Source of the DNA: Leptotrichia sp. oral taxon 215
GTDB taxonomy: Bacteria; Fusobacteriota; Fusobacteriia; Fusobacteriales; Leptotrichiaceae
Assembly: GCA_905371725.1 (NCBI GenBank)
Contig: CAJPML010000053.1
Span: 1 to 6,887, forward strand
DNA length: 6,887 bases
Direction: 5' to 3'
Shown piece after piece: positions 5,840-6,887 of the stretch (the first letter of the stretch is position 1; each line of letters begins with the position of its first letter). The notes beneath the pieces are model-generated. The model made no database searches, had not been told where the DNA came from, and saw only the letters and a list, made by a program, of their open reading frames with translations. The position numbers were made by a program, and so were the translations under genes.

Positions 5840-6400
5840 TTAGATATTATTATTTTGAATTATCTCCTCTATCAAGGGTAATTCAGTAATGCCATCCCTA
5901 TCCAGAAAATGTCCGGCATTTTCTATTAAATAAAATTCAGCATCTAACTTTTCAGACACTTCTTTACTGAACTCAAAAGGCACTAAATAATCATCTTTTG
6001 CTGCAATTACAACTTTCAATTTACATTTTTCACTTATTTTTTTATAATCTAGACTTGTCTCAACAAATGGATGCAGTTCTTCAAATCCCTTAATAGGTCT
6101 GTCAAATGCTGAAACCATTATAAAACCTCCTATCTCATTCAAATTTTCATATTCAGAAAGATATCTCAAAAGTGTTATATTTCCTAAACTATGAGCAACA
6201 AAATAAGTATTTTCATTTATTACTTCTATATCCTTTTTTAATGTGGCAATCCACTCATTCACTTTTGGTGTTTCAGGAGTAGGCATCTTCAATATTTCAA
6301 TCTCATATCCTTTATTCCCTAATATTCTCTTTAGCCAGGGAAACCAGTGCTTATCAGGAGAAGCTCCATATCCATGTATAACATATATCTGTTTTTTCAT
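5840..6400 (-). CDS. RBBP9/YdeN-type alpha/beta serine hydrolase
   Basis: A 186-residue small alpha/beta hydrolase without a signal peptide, so cytoplasmic. The oxyanion region HGYGAS is at 9-14. The nucleophile elbow is AHSLGN with Ser71; like other RBBP9/YdeN proteins it has HSLG in place of strict GxSxG context. Asp137 in KDDYLVPF and His164 in AGHF complete the catalytic triad at spacings close to those of human RBBP9 (Ser75, Asp138, His165). Its length fits the family. The natural substrate is unknown; small carboxyl esters are plausible. The ATG at 6400 is preferred, as AGGTGG ends 5 bases before it. A GTG three codons upstream at 6409 lies within that ribosome binding site. It is divergent from the HxlR regulator, which often indicates control by that regulator. 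Confidence 0.87.
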   Translation of the reverse strand: MKKQIYVIHGYGASPDKHWFPWLKRILGNKGYEIEILKMPTPETPKVNEWIATLKKDIEVINENTYFVAHSLGNITLLRYLSEYENLNEIGGFIMVSAFDRPIKGFEELHPFVETSLDYKKISEKCKLKVVIAAKDDYLVPFEFSKEVSEKLDAEFYLIENAGHFLDRDGITELPLIEEIIQNNNI

Positions 6401-6419
6401 TTTATCCACCTTCCTATAC

Positions 6420-6448
6420 TTGTATTTTTATATATAATTCATTATAAT
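6420..6448 (+). promoter_or_regulatory. Candidate promoter of the HxlR-family gene
   Basis: TTGTAT (6420-6425), 17-base spacer, perfect TATAAT (6443-6448). The -35 matches at only three positions. The surrounding A/T-rich stretch also contains minus-strand TATAAT at 6441-6446 and 6451-6456, which could serve the divergent hydrolase, though neither has a good -35. The start points would be close or overlapping. Confidence 0.45.
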
Positions 6449-6468
6449 AAATTATATAAATAAATGAA

Positions 6469-6493
6469 AGTACGCACTTTTTTGTGTGATACT
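6469..6493. promoter_or_regulatory. Candidate HxlR operator (inverted repeat)
   Basis: AGTACGCAC (6469-6477), six T, then GTGTGATACT (6484-6493). The arms are complementary at 8 of 9 positions with one extra base on the right. The site lies downstream of the likely regulator promoter and just upstream of the candidate hydrolase -10 boxes, so a bound dimer could repress both genes. HxlR proteins bind as dimers to inverted repeats and commonly repress themselves and a divergent neighbour. The assignment to this regulator is inference. Confidence 0.45.
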
Positions 6494-6516
6494 AACCAAA
6501 AGGAGAGTAATTAATT

Positions 6517-6864
6517 ATGAAAAATATATGCCGTACAAAACAGGCTCCTTTTTTAAAAACACTTTCTATTATTGAAGGAAAATGGAAATTCAGAATACTT
6601 TATGAACTGGCTTGTGACACCACCTTACGTTATGGTGAGCTGAAAAAAAATTTAACACCAGTTACACATAAAATGCTTTCTGCCCAGTTAAAAAGTCTTG
6701 AAAAGGACAATATGATTATTAGGAAAGAATACCCTCAAATTCCTCCTAAAGTAGAATATTCGCTATCTGAAAAGGGATTGACTTTTCTTCCTGTTATGAA
6801 ACTGATGTGTGAATGGGGACAAAATCATACTGTTCCATATGAAAAGGAAGTAAAATCTGAGTAA
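6517..6864 (+). CDS. HxlR-family winged-helix regulator with N-terminal cysteine
   Basis: A 115-residue MarR-like dimeric DNA-binding protein. The family signature is clear: GKWKFRILYEL (21-31), the helix-turn-helix region RYGELKKNL...HKMLSAQLKSLE (38-62), the wing with YPQIPPKVEYSLSEKG (72-87), and a closing helix LPVMKLMCEWG (91-101). Cys5 is placed just before the first helix, as in the thiol sensors YodB and HypR of Bacillus, where it reacts with quinones, diamide or hypochlorite. Cys33 and Cys98 are also present. A redox or electrophile-sensing role is therefore plausible but not shown. AAGGAG (6500-6505) precedes the ATG by 11 bases. The divergent serine hydrolase is the most likely target, with the regulator itself. 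The gene is complete, ending 23 bases before the window edge. Confidence 0.92.
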   Translation: MKNICRTKQAPFLKTLSIIEGKWKFRILYELACDTTLRYGELKKNLTPVTHKMLSAQLKSLEKDNMIIRKEYPQIPPKVEYSLSEKGLTFLPVMKLMCEWGQNHTVPYEKEVKSE

Positions 6865-6887
6865 GAACTCCAAAAATATTATAAAAC

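Noticed and set aside
6401..6409. GTG start of the serine hydrolase
   Set aside because: The GTG lies within the AAGGTGG ribosome binding site that serves the ATG at 6400, and upstream AGGA is too close to it.

Overview
The window is low-GC DNA with A/T-rich intergenic gaps, strong AGGAGG-type ribosome binding sites, exported proteins with Gram-negative-style signal peptides and a mix of protein families that together suggest a fermentative Fusobacteriota member, most likely Leptotrichiaceae (Leptotrichia-like). This placement is inferred from protein character and base composition; there is no rRNA gene in the window to confirm it.

Layout. Positions 1-1615 (minus) carry a 5'-truncated-at-the-window-edge view (its C-terminus lies outside) of an exported UshA/NadN-type 5'-nucleotidase. 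Next is a small exported protein of unknown function (1730-2128, minus). Both have upstream regions containing the same 16-base word over their likely -10 box. Divergent from these, trxA (thioredoxin, 2372-2683, plus) has a near-consensus promoter. A 385-base gap separates it from trxB (thioredoxin reductase, 3069-3995, plus). That gap holds a long imperfect palindrome that looks like a decayed mobile element, and a hairpin that sits between the only good Shine-Dalgarno of trxB and its start codon. trxB and pgk converge on a two-tier bidirectional terminator (4018-4065). pgk (phosphoglycerate kinase, minus) ends in an unusual Cys-rich tail. Upstream of it on the same strand is a SemiSWEET-type sugar transporter (5451-5714), whose promoter is built like that of pgk. 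The right end is a divergent pair: an RBBP9/YdeN-type serine hydrolase (minus) and an HxlR-family regulator (plus) with an N-terminal cysteine, separated by a region with a candidate operator.

How the genes fit together. trxA and trxB form the NADPH-thioredoxin reducing system. The HxlR regulator has the cysteine position used for thiol sensing in YodB-type relatives, and PGK has a CxCxC tail, so several products could be connected by thiol redox state; this is inference. pgk and the SemiSWEET gene both relate to sugar use. The nucleotidase would recover nucleosides or NAD precursors in the periplasm. No phage, CRISPR, rRNA or tRNA was seen. Most of the window is ordinary housekeeping DNA; the most unusual parts are the trxB leader, the palindromic element and the PGK tail.
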